A stretch of 64,000 nucleotides of DNA, from IMG/VR virus record IMGVR_UViG_3300001533_001295, positions 1 through 64,000 of that record; one strand, given 5' to 3'. Shown here one piece after another: positions 55,531 to 63,799 of this stretch (position 1 is its first letter; each line of letters starts with the position of its first letter). This stretch comes from a virus. The position numbers and the translations under genes were made by a program. The notes below the pieces were generated by a model that saw only the letters and a program-made list of their open reading frames with translations, was not told the DNA's origin and did not search any database.

Positions 55531-57942
55531 ATGTCTACAGAATTAAATAAGATACTCACTCACGTTAAGCATGCGTTCGATAAGACCAATAATGTTATTG
55601 GCTCTGAGCATAGGCGTATAACAGCCGCTAGAGATTATTTAAAGCGGGCAGACTACGTTGCTAACCGCATGAATAACTTTGAGCGGGCTTTTGGTGCTGT
55701 AGCTTATACCTATCTACAGGAAAAAGCTCCCGGTCTATTGCCGTATGTAGTCGGCTTTCAGCTGCTAGATAAGGATGAAGACGGCGAGCGCGGTGCCGGT
55801 GTGTTTATTGCTAAGATCAGCGATAAGATAATCGACGTGCCTATGTTCTTTATAAATAATGAACTAAAAGGCCACGTCTTGATGCGTCTCAGGCACCCGA
55901 ATTTGTTCTTGCCTTTACGCGAGTCATTTGTTGACTATTTATTTTCTCGGATGCCTCAAGATTTAGGCGATCCCAGCTCACTTTCTTTAAGTGAACTTCC
56001 CAACTCAGCTCAGCCCGACATGCAGGTCTTTGATCCGGTACACATGCTCAAGCAGAGCAGTGTTGCCGAGTACTTAGAGCCTTGGGCTAGAAGTGTTGAT
56101 GCGTTCGAGACATTAAGTATGTACTCACCTAACCCTATTACTAGGGAAGTGTTTGACGCTGTACGTACCAAGAAGGCTAGCCGCATGATTGTGGACCTTC
56201 AAGACGTATTTATGCAGCATCCTGTGTTGTTTAAGGCAGCTAAAGTATTAGCTTTAGAGTTCCCTGGCTTTGCTGCCAAGATGAACAAGGGCTACGGAGA
56301 TACTTGGGTAGCTGATATCGAGCGAGAGTTCGAGCTTCGTAAAGAAGCGGCTAACTGCTTAAAACTCTACGAAGCTGAAGGCGAGCTTAGATTAACCGGC
56401 ACGGCTAAAACAGCTTCTGTGTCTGTCTATACCAGTGTTCCGCCATTTACTGATCCTGACGAGGCCGATCATATTCGCGGCGAGATCAGGAAGTGGGGCT
56501 GCTACATTGATGACAAACGAGCTGAAGATCAGACTTCCATGTTCCTAGACTCGACCGTAGCTCGAGTTATAGAGTCGGACATGGATCTTGAGAGTCCGTC
56601 GTTTGCAGGCAGCTACGATGTCTTAATGCGTGACGGTAAGTATAAGTCGGTGATGATTGTTCCAGGTCCTAGAGTTGTTGGACTTGATAACCGTATCGAT
56701 TTAATCGTAGATGCTTCATCTAAGAAAGCTGCGCTGGTCAGCCGTAACGACTACGTAGCTAAGACCGTCAAGAGCGGAACTAATACCGAACCTAGGCTCG
56801 CCTGGAATGAGACGTTTAAGAAGCTCTCCTCTAGGGTATCTGCTGGTATCGGCGTGTTCATTAGCCCAGCGGGTCAGGCTTCTGTGCCTGTGAGCTTACG
56901 TAATAAAGTAAGTAAAGACTCGTGGGATGCTTACGATTCAGCTTATAAGTTATTCAGCGACTTTTCAGGTGCCAGCACGCATGGAACTCCTGACGTAGAC
57001 TTCAACGGCATTAATAAGGTTCGTATCTACGACACAGAGAATGCTAACGCTGAAATCTTTGTCCGCAAAGATGAGCTGGTAGTCCCAAGTAACGCTAAGT
57101 TCATTAAGTTCTCCGATTCGGACAGCATGAGCTCTGATGATAAGTTACCTGTCCAGCAGACAGCCAGCTTGTCGTTCCAAGAATTAGTCAATATGTCTAA
57201 CGTTAAATTGACTAAACATTCCAGTGACCGCTATGTACTCAACGGCGCTAATTGTACGGCGTCTCAGGTCAGAAACTATTTAGTGTTCCAGGCTCACCTG
57301 GATAAGACTTCCGCTGAGTACATGTTAGACCAAGATATAGGTACCAAGTACTACGTAGTATCTAAGCCCGGCCAAGACATCACTATTGATCATTTAAATA
57401 AAACGGCTCAGTTTGATGAGCCGACTTTACCTTTCCCCGATATGCGTAATACGCAGCCCGGTCCTACCGGAAACTACGCTGTAACCAACCTGCCGGATGA
57501 AGAAGAAGTCAGAGGTGACTTCAATCCTACGCGCCAACCTATGCGTGAAGGAGAGACGCCTGAAGAGCGTCTGGGTCTAGACTTAGCTTCAGCTGGCGGA
57601 ATGCCTGCTATGGGTCAAGACGGCGGCGTAGATGACGGTCTGTTCGATGTCTCGGGCCTTACAGCTTTACTTAAAGCAACAAGAATTGACTCGCAGCTTA
57701 GGACAGTGTCTAAAACTTTAATCAACGCGATCGATCAGCTAGGGCAAGTTATATTCTTGTTCTACGCAAACCCAGACGCGTTCCAAGATTATTACGGTGA
57801 GACAGAGATGTCTGACCTAGAAGATGCGCTCATTAGTAATTTCGAATCACTCGGTGATTTGTTTATATCGCTAACAAGGCGCTCAGCCGAACCTGACCCA
57901 CTATTAGATATATCCACTCTTAAAGCTGAGAACTTTATATGA
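55531..57942 (+). CDS. Large unknown protein, probably structural
   Basis: 803 residues from ATG 55531. N-terminal helical segment, then a long alpha/beta part without nucleotide-binding motifs, repeated K-T-A-S strings (potential processing or linker sites), an acidic/Pro linker near 640-690 and a helical end. Codon use is less A/T-biased than most genes here, which often marks highly expressed virion genes. Overlaps the next gene by 4 bases. Confidence 0.55.
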   Translation: MSTELNKILTHVKHAFDKTNNVIGSEHRRITAARDYLKRADYVANRMNNFERAFGAVAYTYLQEKAPGLLPYVVGFQLLDKDEDGERGAGVFIAKISDKIIDVPMFFINNELKGHVLMRLRHPNLFLPLRESFVDYLFSRMPQDLGDPSSLSLSELPNSAQPDMQVFDPVHMLKQSSVAEYLEPWARSVDAFETLSMYSPNPITREVFDAVRTKKASRMIVDLQDVFMQHPVLFKAAKVLALEFPGFAAKMNKGYGDTWVADIEREFELRKEAANCLKLYEAEGELRLTGTAKTASVSVYTSVPPFTDPDEADHIRGEIRKWGCYIDDKRAEDQTSMFLDSTVARVIESDMDLESPSFAGSYDVLMRDGKYKSVMIVPGPRVVGLDNRIDLIVDASSKKAALVSRNDYVAKTVKSGTNTEPRLAWNETFKKLSSRVSAGIGVFISPAGQASVPVSLRNKVSKDSWDAYDSAYKLFSDFSGASTHGTPDVDFNGINKVRIYDTENANAEIFVRKDELVVPSNAKFIKFSDSDSMSSDDKLPVQQTASLSFQELVNMSNVKLTKHSSDRYVLNGANCTASQVRNYLVFQAHLDKTSAEYMLDQDIGTKYYVVSKPGQDITIDHLNKTAQFDEPTLPFPDMRNTQPGPTGNYAVTNLPDEEEVRGDFNPTRQPMREGETPEERLGLDLASAGGMPAMGQDGGVDDGLFDVSGLTALLKATRIDSQLRTVSKTLINAIDQLGQVIFLFYANPDAFQDYYGETEMSDLEDALISNFESLGDLFISLTRRSAEPDPLLDISTLKAENFI

Positions 57943-58325
57943 CCGCGTTTGATCCATACACGTATCAACCTGGAGATGCCTGGACTTCTACCGAGTTCTT
58001 CGGCCGGGCTCTAACTTTGCCTAGAGTTACAGCCACGTTCTCAGCTGGTGGCCAGACTACTACTCCTAGTTACTTTGAGTTTAGAGACGGCCGCATTCAA
58101 GACAGGCCTGGTGTTAGCGTTTATATACGTAAAGTTGGTTCTGGAGCTATCTCTATTACATTAGAAGACTCCAGAGATAACGGCGTTAACTGGGTTACAG
58201 TTAAGACGTACAACAACGAAGGTATCGATGAGATTGAAGTCGATACTCCAAGAATGCTTAGGCTTAAGTGTATCTCTTTAGGTGCTTCTACTACGGCTGA
58301 AGTTAAACTAAGTCAGGCGATGTGA
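57939..58325 (+). CDS. Small beta-rich protein, possibly a decoration or tail component
   Basis: 128 residues from ATG 57939 (ATGA overlap). Almost all beta strands with Ser/Thr/Gly turns (V-S-V-Y-I-R-K-V, I-S-I-T-L-E-D-S), the texture of an immunoglobulin-like or jelly-roll virion domain. No family call. Confidence 0.5.
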   Translation: MTAFDPYTYQPGDAWTSTEFFGRALTLPRVTATFSAGGQTTTPSYFEFRDGRIQDRPGVSVYIRKVGSGAISITLEDSRDNGVNWVTVKTYNNEGIDEIEVDTPRMLRLKCISLGASTTAEVKLSQAM

Positions 58326-58543
58326 TGCCAAACACAATTAAACACCCAGACCACCCTATATGGTCTGTAATTAGGCTCGCAGTAGTTAACGTGTCCGTCC
58401 TGGTGGCTGTCTATATGCTGTCAGGAAGCGACAACCGCGATCTTTGGGTTATACTAGCTGCGCTAGGCGCATCCGGTGTTACCGAGTTTTTAACGTTCAA
58501 ACAAATTCAGAAAGTAGATCGAGAGAACTTAGATAATAAGTGA
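58325..58543 (+). CDS. Two-helix membrane protein, holin-like
   Basis: 72 residues from ATG 58325. Two hydrophobic segments at about 13-31 and 38-58 joined by a short polar turn (G-S-D-N-R-D), charged C-terminus. Topology fits a class II holin, but no lysin gene is adjacent. A terminator follows. Confidence 0.45.
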   Translation: MPNTIKHPDHPIWSVIRLAVVNVSVLVAVYMLSGSDNRDLWVILAALGASGVTEFLTFKQIQKVDRENLDNK

Positions 58544-58574
58544 TCTTGTTTACTTACTGACCGGACTGAACTTC

Positions 58575-58598
58575 AGCGCTCGAAAGAGCGCTTTTTTT
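58575..58598 (+). terminator. Intrinsic terminator
   Basis: AGCGCTC GAAA GAGCGCT followed by six T. A stable GAAA tetraloop hairpin, ending the structural transcription unit before the dCMP deaminase gene. Confidence 0.85.
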
Positions 58599-58609
58599 AT
58601 GGAGAGTTT

Positions 58610-59065
58610 ATGTCTTGGTTTGATTTATTTTATGACGACCGCAAACTACTAAAACTAAAAGCTTTCATCAAATTTGCCAATCAGCTAGGCGATTTATCTA
58701 CCTGCAAGCGACGCCGCGTAGGGGCTATTATATTTCCTGAAGACTTTACCGAAGTGCTAGCCATAGGCTACAACGGACCTCCTAGCGGTATAGCTAATAA
58801 TTCGTGTAAAGATATATCAGCAAGATGTGGCTGCGTACATGCTGAGGCAAATGCCATAGTCAAGCTGCAGACACATAAAGAAAATCTAGTAATATACAGC
58901 ACCGTAACCCCATGCGAGCACTGTGCCGGTTTAATTATCAACACCAAGAAGATCAAATACTGTTTGTACTCTGTGCAGTACAGTAATGATGAAGGCCTGG
59001 ACAAACTTCTCAAGGCGGGTATCGAAACCAGAAAGCTGACAGAGATTATTGATGACTTCTCATGA
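58610..59065 (+). CDS. dCMP deaminase
   Basis: 151 residues from ATG 58610 with GGAGAG upstream. Zinc site H77-A-E79 (C-V-H-A-E-A-N-A) and P-C-E-H-C (C102, C105). The N-terminal G-Y-N-G-P-P-S-G is typical of dCMP rather than cytidine deaminases. It makes dUMP for ThyX. An additional zinc-binding Cys/His set in the insert (C-K-D…C-G-C) is like T4 dCMP deaminase. Confidence 0.9.
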   Translation: MSWFDLFYDDRKLLKLKAFIKFANQLGDLSTCKRRRVGAIIFPEDFTEVLAIGYNGPPSGIANNSCKDISARCGCVHAEANAIVKLQTHKENLVIYSTVTPCEHCAGLIINTKKIKYCLYSVQYSNDEGLDKLLKAGIETRKLTEIIDDFS

Positions 59066-59615
59066 CGAAAAATTTTATAAATTAAAAGAAGTAGCAATCG
59101 TACTTAAACACGTATGTAGCCTCATTAATACTGAGAACTTATTAGTCATCCCTAGCCTGACAGGTAGATATTTTTATAGAGTAGAAGATAATATTTTCGA
59201 CTTAATTAATTCAACGAATAAATTATACGAAAGTAGTCGTAGTAATTATAGTAATTTTTTTATACCGGTAAAAGCTACTTCTTTAGCTGCAGAAGACCTA
59301 GATTTGGACTTAGTAGAACTAGGTTTAATTTTAGCCGAGTATCAAAAACTAAGCGTAAAGTTATCAGATAAAGAACACGCATTGGTTAGACTCCTGAAAA
59401 CTCTCAGAAAGTATTTAGGATCTTATACCGATATAATTTTGTATGTTTTAAATGAAACGCAGTTTATAGTTTTTGACCACTCAACTAAACTTAGTATTAA
59501 TTTATCTAACAATTTTAAGATAGAGCTATCAGATAATAACTATTATTTAATAAGAAATAAATTTCCTTCAGTAATAGTTGACGCAGAAGATATGTTTATT
59601 AAACCACATTTTTGA
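59052..59615 (+). CDS. Unknown protein
   Basis: 187 residues from ATG 59052, overlapping the deaminase by 14 bases. Leu/Asn/Ser/Lys-rich, mostly helical then beta, noticeably A/T-rich. No motif. Confidence 0.55.
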   Translation: MTSHDEKFYKLKEVAIVLKHVCSLINTENLLVIPSLTGRYFYRVEDNIFDLINSTNKLYESSRSNYSNFFIPVKATSLAAEDLDLDLVELGLILAEYQKLSVKLSDKEHALVRLLKTLRKYLGSYTDIILYVLNETQFIVFDHSTKLSINLSNNFKIELSDNNYYLIRNKFPSVIVDAEDMFIKPHF

Positions 59616-59646
59616 GCACTTGCTTTTTATTGATTAAGCCCAGCCC

Positions 59647-59997
59647 ATGTATGAGTACGAAGCCATTATCTACAACGTCGTCGACGGAGACACGTTAGAT
59701 CTGACTGTAGATCTTGGTTTTGGTGTGCAGTTCTCACACAGGTTCAGGTTGCTTGATGTAGATTGTCCTGAGATCAACAGAGGCCCGTTAGATCAAAGAG
59801 AGTTAGGTCTGAGGGCTAAAAAATATGTCGAAGACTTAGTTGAGCTTAACAACAAACTTTGCCTAGTGAGAACACATAAGCGCAAAGGTAAGTTCGGCAG
59901 GTATTTAGCTAACATTTACTTTGAGCACAACGACTACGACCTATCTTTGTCTGAGTTGTTAATAAAAGAAGGCCACGGAGTTCCTTACGGTAAGTAG
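59647..59997 (+). CDS. Staphylococcal nuclease-like (thermonuclease) protein
   Basis: 116 residues. V-V-D-G-D-T-L-D (residues 11-18), R-L-L-D-V-D-C-P-E (34-42) and G-K-F-G-R-Y-L-A (81-88) are the three SNase signatures with catalytic Arg, Asp/Glu and Arg. Single-domain, no signal peptide, so intracellular. Nearby nucleotide genes suggest a role in host DNA breakdown or DNA processing. Confidence 0.85.
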   Translation: MYEYEAIIYNVVDGDTLDLTVDLGFGVQFSHRFRLLDVDCPEINRGPLDQRELGLRAKKYVEDLVELNNKLCLVRTHKRKGKFGRYLANIYFEHNDYDLSLSELLIKEGHGVPYGK

Positions 59998-60005
59998 AGG
60001 TAAAC

Positions 60006-60269
60006 ATGAAAATTGATGACGCTTTGATTCAAGACCTAGTTAACAATCGTCTGACGGGTCAACAAGAACAAGAGCTTTTTAAAGCTATCCTAAAAGATGA
60101 GAAGCTTAAGGATAAGCTAATAAAAATGCTAAGTGAAAATAATAAGATGGCCTGCGCACCAAAGGAGCCGACTAGCTTTTCGTCGCTCTCTAAAAGCGGC
60201 AAACCTATGACACACATTTCTGAGACGATTACAAAAAGGCAACGAGCTAAGCTCGGTAAAACGTCTTAA
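60006..60269 (+). CDS. Small charged unknown protein
   Basis: 87 residues from ATG 60006 with GAGGTAAAC upstream. Helical N-terminal half, Lys/Ser-rich C-terminal half. Its stop codon lies inside copy 2 of the 28-bp element. Confidence 0.6.
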   Translation: MKIDDALIQDLVNNRLTGQQEQELFKAILKDEKLKDKLIKMLSENNKMACAPKEPTSFSSLSKSGKPMTHISETITKRQRAKLGKTS

Positions 60270-60294
60270 TTATTAGCGTTTTTGCGCTATATGT
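60265..60294 (+). promoter_or_regulatory. Candidate phage promoter, copy 2 of the 28-bp element
   Basis: CTTAATTATT … TTTTTGCGCTATAT with the same spacing as the copies at 11104 and 60914. It is followed by a small hairpin (GTAGCC/GGCTAC, 60298-60314) and then a terminator before the lipoprotein gene at 60393. Confidence 0.55.
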
Positions 60295-60322
60295 AGATGT
60301 AGCCAATTAGGCTACACAAACG

Positions 60323-60361
60323 GAGCCCCGTAGATTTGTGATTGGTCTACGGGGCTCTTTT
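60323..60361 (+). terminator. Intrinsic terminator in the leader of lipoprotein gene 1
   Basis: GAGCCCCGTAGA / TCTACGGGGCTC, 12-bp perfect stem, then TTTT. It separates the promoter-like element from the gene start, so it either ends upstream transcription or controls entry into the gene. Confidence 0.8.
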
Positions 60362-60392
60362 CAATCACACTTCAATCACTAGGAGATCTGAT

Positions 60393-60851
60393 ATGACGAC
60401 TAAAATATTACTGTCGATCATTAGTTTGTTACTCTTCGTCGTCGGCTGCAAAACTGACTACAGCGATTTAGAGACTCGCCCCCAGACAAGTCTCCAAGTC
60501 TCATTCGTCACCAATAAAGAAGGGATCGAAATGGAGAATATGGTGATTCTCCGCTACGGGCACCGAGAAAAACTCGTAGACAAGTCAAAGAACTTTAAGA
60601 CATGGGACGACCTTTTCCCTTTCTACTTGAAGCAGGCTTTAGAAGAGGCTGCCCTAGAATACCAAGTTACCCACTTGGAGATCGACGCCAATACAGTTGG
60701 CGTAAGGGTTAACCTTTGGATCAAAAACGCACTGCAGGACGTATTTGGCGTCCAAGAAGTCAAAGAAGTTCCTTACGAGCGCCGCTGGCCTGTGAGAATG
60801 TCAGATATTGAAGGCGTTCGGTGGCAACCTTCAACGAAATTGCCGTACTGA
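60393..60851 (+). CDS. Lipoprotein 1
   Basis: 152 residues from ATG 60393, which has AGGAGAT upstream and so beats the longer start at 60342. Signal II sequence: basic M-T-T-K, hydrophobic core, lipobox V-V-G-C with Cys at residue 19. Mature part is charged, beta/alpha, no known domain. Base composition is more G/C-rich than most of the phage. An outer-surface or periplasmic anchored protein, possibly superinfection exclusion. Confidence 0.7.
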   Translation: MTTKILLSIISLLLFVVGCKTDYSDLETRPQTSLQVSFVTNKEGIEMENMVILRYGHREKLVDKSKNFKTWDDLFPFYLKQALEEAALEYQVTHLEIDANTVGVRVNLWIKNALQDVFGVQEVKEVPYERRWPVRMSDIEGVRWQPSTKLPY

Positions 60852-60855
60852 CCTG

Positions 60856-60898
60856 AAAAACCCTGATTACGTTTTACGTGTAATTGGGGTTTTTTTTA
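60856..60898 (+). terminator. Intrinsic terminator after lipoprotein gene 1
   Basis: AAAACCCTGATTAC … GTGTAATTGGGGTT followed by eight T. Almost the same sequence recurs after lipoprotein gene 2 (61433-61478), so the two cassettes share ends as well as starts. Confidence 0.8.
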
Positions 60899-60913
60899 GC
60901 TCTTATAACTTAG

Positions 60914-60943
60914 CTTAATTATTAGCATTTTTGCGCTATATAT
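60914..60943 (+). promoter_or_regulatory. Candidate phage promoter, copy 3 of the 28-bp element
   Basis: CTTAATTATT … TTTTTGCGCTATAT. The leader after it (60944-61020) can fold into nested stems (GTACTA…TAGTAC, CATAC…GTATG and CTGCCC…GGGCAG) without a T run before the lipoprotein gene 2 start. Confidence 0.55.
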
Positions 60944-61034
60944 AGGTGTAGTACTAGCTGCCCGTAGTACTTCACATACTCAACACGTTGTTGTGTATGT
61001 AATCAAATGGGCAGTGTCTTAAAGGAGACATATT

Positions 61035-61430
61035 ATGACTTACAACAAATCCCTAATGGTCTTGGTTTTGGTTGTTGGATCCTCACTCGTTGGCTGTGAT
61101 AACGCGGCCAAGGAATTGACCGCAACTTTAAGCAGCTCCGTGGTCACGACGGGTGATAAACTTATAAGCCGAGAGGATCAGGCCTTGGCGGCTGGCGAAG
61201 CCGTCATAAAGGGACTCTTGGGGGGCCATCCGAACGAAGCCCAACACCATCTGTTGGAGCGGGCTTTAAGGCCCGTGCTCGAGAATCAAATCGCCAACGA
61301 GTCAAACCTTTTCGGAGGCTCACTCTATGATAATAGTTTGAGACTCCAGCAGCGGATTTTAAAGTTGGTTAGGTCTACGGACCTAATCGACCAGCTCAAA
61401 AAGCTGGCGGACGAGCCAGCTGCTGAGTAG
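61035..61430 (+). CDS. Lipoprotein 2
   Basis: 131 residues, ATG 61035 with AAAGGAGAC upstream. Signal II: M-T-Y-N-K, hydrophobic core, lipobox L-V-G-C with Cys at residue 21. Mature part is helical and charged. Not similar in sequence to lipoprotein 1, but in a cassette with the same promoter-like element and terminator. Possible early-expressed, host-modifying protein. Confidence 0.7.
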   Translation: MTYNKSLMVLVLVVGSSLVGCDNAAKELTATLSSSVVTTGDKLISREDQALAAGEAVIKGLLGGHPNEAQHHLLERALRPVLENQIANESNLFGGSLYDNSLRLQQRILKLVRSTDLIDQLKKLADEPAAE

Positions 61431-61432
61431 CG

Positions 61433-61478
61433 ATAAAAACCCTGATTACACTTTACGTGTAATTGGGGTTTTTTTTAG
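61433..61478 (+). terminator. Intrinsic terminator after lipoprotein gene 2
   Basis: AAAACCCTGATTAC … GTGTAATTGGGGTT and a T run, near-identical to the copy at 60856-60898. Confidence 0.8.
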
Positions 61479-61536
61479 CCCTCACAACTTTACGCTAAAC
61501 TAATCTTGCAGGACAAACTCTAACAAAAGAGAAAAA

Positions 61537-62547
61537 ATGCCCAGCAAGAACAAGTTCAGTATGACTGAACTAGCGCTAAAGTATGTAGACGATTTTCCAG
61601 CAGCAGCCACAAGAACATTAGCCAGGATGATGTATAAAGATCATCCGAGAGTGTTCTTATCTATTGAGCGAGCCAGAGCTGTAGTCAGACGCATACGTGG
61701 TTCAGCGGGAGACAGGCCTACTGTAGCTAAAGCCAAGCAAAGGTCTAACCCTAAGGTTAGGTCTACCGGCTATCCAGCTTTACCTAAACCTGTGAAAGAG
61801 GTTGAAGACTGGAGAGCTTTCGCTGTTGAAGAACCCGGCGTAACAGCTGTATTTTCTGATATTCATATACCTTTCCACGATCCTCAAGCTTTAGAAGAAA
61901 CTCTAAAAGTAGCTAAGAGGCGTAAGGTAAATACTATTTTACTCAACGGTGATATAGTAGATTTCTACGCTGTAAGCCGCTGGGAACAGAACCCAGAGAT
62001 TAGAGATTTAAATAACGAGATAATGTCTTCTAGGCAGTTTTTAGCTCACCTAAGAGGCAGGTTCCCTGACGCTAGGATAATATATAAGGAAGGTAACCAT
62101 GAGAACCGCTGGACATCGTACATGACCGTACATGCTCCAGAGTTTCTAGCTGTTGATTCGTTTAAACTCCATGAAGTGCTAAAATTAACTGACTTAGGTA
62201 TAGAGTTAATTAGTGATCTCAGACCTATATCTTTAGGTAAGTTGAGTGTCATTCATGGACACGAGTACGCTAGATCTGTGTTCTCTCCGGTAAATCCAGC
62301 TAGAGGTTTGTTTTTGCGTGGTAAAACTACAGCTATGTGCGGCCACCATCATCAGGTGAGCCAGCATAGCGAGAGAACCTTAGAGGGTAAACAGCTGTCT
62401 ACCTGGAGTCTAGGTTGTCTGTGTAATTTGAATCCACAGTACATGCCTCTTAATAACTGGAGTCATGGGTTTGCTATAGTTGATGTGGAAAGTAGTGGCG
62501 ATTTCCATGTCGACAACATTAAAATAGTTAACGGTAAGAGTGTTTAA
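61537..62547 (+). CDS. Calcineurin-like metallophosphoesterase
   Basis: 336 residues. N-terminal ~90 residues helical and basic, resembling an HTH-like or DNA-binding part; then the five phosphoesterase motifs: F-S-D-I-H (D108, H110), L-N-G-D (D139), E-G-N-H-E (N187, H188), V-I-H-G-H and C-G-H-H-H. The set is complete, so a binuclear metal enzyme. Substrate unknown; phage members act on nucleotides, phosphoproteins or DNA ends. Confidence 0.85.
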   Translation: MPSKNKFSMTELALKYVDDFPAAATRTLARMMYKDHPRVFLSIERARAVVRRIRGSAGDRPTVAKAKQRSNPKVRSTGYPALPKPVKEVEDWRAFAVEEPGVTAVFSDIHIPFHDPQALEETLKVAKRRKVNTILLNGDIVDFYAVSRWEQNPEIRDLNNEIMSSRQFLAHLRGRFPDARIIYKEGNHENRWTSYMTVHAPEFLAVDSFKLHEVLKLTDLGIELISDLRPISLGKLSVIHGHEYARSVFSPVNPARGLFLRGKTTAMCGHHHQVSQHSERTLEGKQLSTWSLGCLCNLNPQYMPLNNWSHGFAIVDVESSGDFHVDNIKIVNGKSV

Positions 62548-62564
62548 CCTAAGAGTTGAGTAAA

Positions 62565-63053
62565 ATGACTAACCTGTATAGACCTGGCGAAGTTATTGGT
62601 ACGAAGTATACCCGAGCTTATCGTGTTGAGGCTTCAAACCCTCTAAACGATATTCCTCACATTACTTTTGCCGAAGAGACGGTGTACAACCTAGACGAGA
62701 ATGGCCCGGTAACTAAGCAACTAGGTAATTTAAATACCTACCTAACGCCCGACAGTCTTGGCACTACGTTTGAACTTCGTAATCCATTTACCGGTGAAGC
62801 TATCGGCGAGGACATGACTTACGGCGAAGTCATGGCCATCCTCTACTCTCTTTACATTGATTTAGCTATCAAAAGAGATATAGCGGAAGCCGCACCTGAA
62901 CCAGAGCCCGATCCAGAACCAGATCCCGGCGAAGATCCGGATAATCCGGTAGATCCAGAAGATCCCACCGATCCAGAAGATCCCACCGATCCAGAAGATC
63001 CTATCGATCCCGAAGATCCCACAGATCCAGAAGATCCTGACGGCGATGACTAG
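62565..63053 (+). CDS. Unknown protein with Pro-Glu-Asp repeat tail
   Basis: 162 residues from ATG 62565 (GAGTTGAG upstream). A globular first ~105 residues, then D-P-E-D-P-T repeats encoded by 18-base units over 62940-63045. The acidic tail is a rigid spacer or surface tag. Possibly a virion protein. Confidence 0.6.
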   Translation: MTNLYRPGEVIGTKYTRAYRVEASNPLNDIPHITFAEETVYNLDENGPVTKQLGNLNTYLTPDSLGTTFELRNPFTGEAIGEDMTYGEVMAILYSLYIDLAIKRDIAEAAPEPEPDPEPDPGEDPDNPVDPEDPTDPEDPTDPEDPIDPEDPTDPEDPDGDD

Positions 63054-63107
63054 CTTATAAGCACATAACGATTTCAGCTGTTAGACAGATGAACGTAGGG
63101 AAAAAGT

Positions 63108-63734
63108 ATGACGTCAAAAACTTACAAATCCTTATGTTTCATAGGTCCGACAGCTGTAGCAACTACGAACGGGCTTATACCGATACGGGACGTTAAGAAA
63201 GGTGACCTAGTCTATACGCTAGATGGAACAGCTAGACCGGTCTTAACTGTAGGCAGCCGAGTTTATTCTGGTGATATGGTTAAGATCTACTGTGGTGGTA
63301 GAGCAGTCTGTTGTACTTTAGAGCATCCTTTTTTTGCAGCCTATATAAACAAGATAGATGTAGATGGGATGTACAGGTTTCCACGTAAAGTCAAGAATGC
63401 CGTTAAACTTAGTTTAAAGGATTATCTACTTATTCCTTGGAATTTATTATTAAGTTACTCAGATTCCACTGAATTAAGGCATACTTACGCTAAGATTAAG
63501 GACAAAGACTTTTCGTCAAATAAAGCTGGAGCTTTAACTGCTTACGCTCAGAAAAGGGATATTAAAGCTGTAGGTTGCCGAGAAGGAGTAGCCAGGCGTA
63601 TTGATAGAGTTAGGCTTTTAGAAGCTAGAAATATACCTGTCTATAATTTAGAGGTAGAAGACAGGCATACGTACACCGCTGAGTTTTTCGCAGTTAGTGG
63701 TTGCGTTAATCCAAATATCCATGATATGACTTAA
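63108..63734 (+). CDS. Free-standing Hint (intein-like) domain protein
   Basis: 208 residues. Only nine residues precede C-F-I-G-P-T-A-V (intein block A-like). Block B-like C-T-L-E-H-P-F follows near residue 67, and a block F-like V-Y-N-L-E-V-E-D-R-H-T-Y near residue 183. The end is A-V-S-G-C-V-N-P-N-I-H instead of H-N plus Cys/Ser/Thr. So it has a Hint fold without a host protein; it may self-cleave, or be a BIL-like domain or half of a split system. No nuclease domain. Confidence 0.65.
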   Translation: MTSKTYKSLCFIGPTAVATTNGLIPIRDVKKGDLVYTLDGTARPVLTVGSRVYSGDMVKIYCGGRAVCCTLEHPFFAAYINKIDVDGMYRFPRKVKNAVKLSLKDYLLIPWNLLLSYSDSTELRHTYAKIKDKDFSSNKAGALTAYAQKRDIKAVGCREGVARRIDRVRLLEARNIPVYNLEVEDRHTYTAEFFAVSGCVNPNIHDMT

Positions 63735-63799
63735 TTGCTGCTGGAAAGTCTAGCAGCTATTCTTGGGGTAGTAGTTCGGTTTAACCTTTGAGGTGTTTT

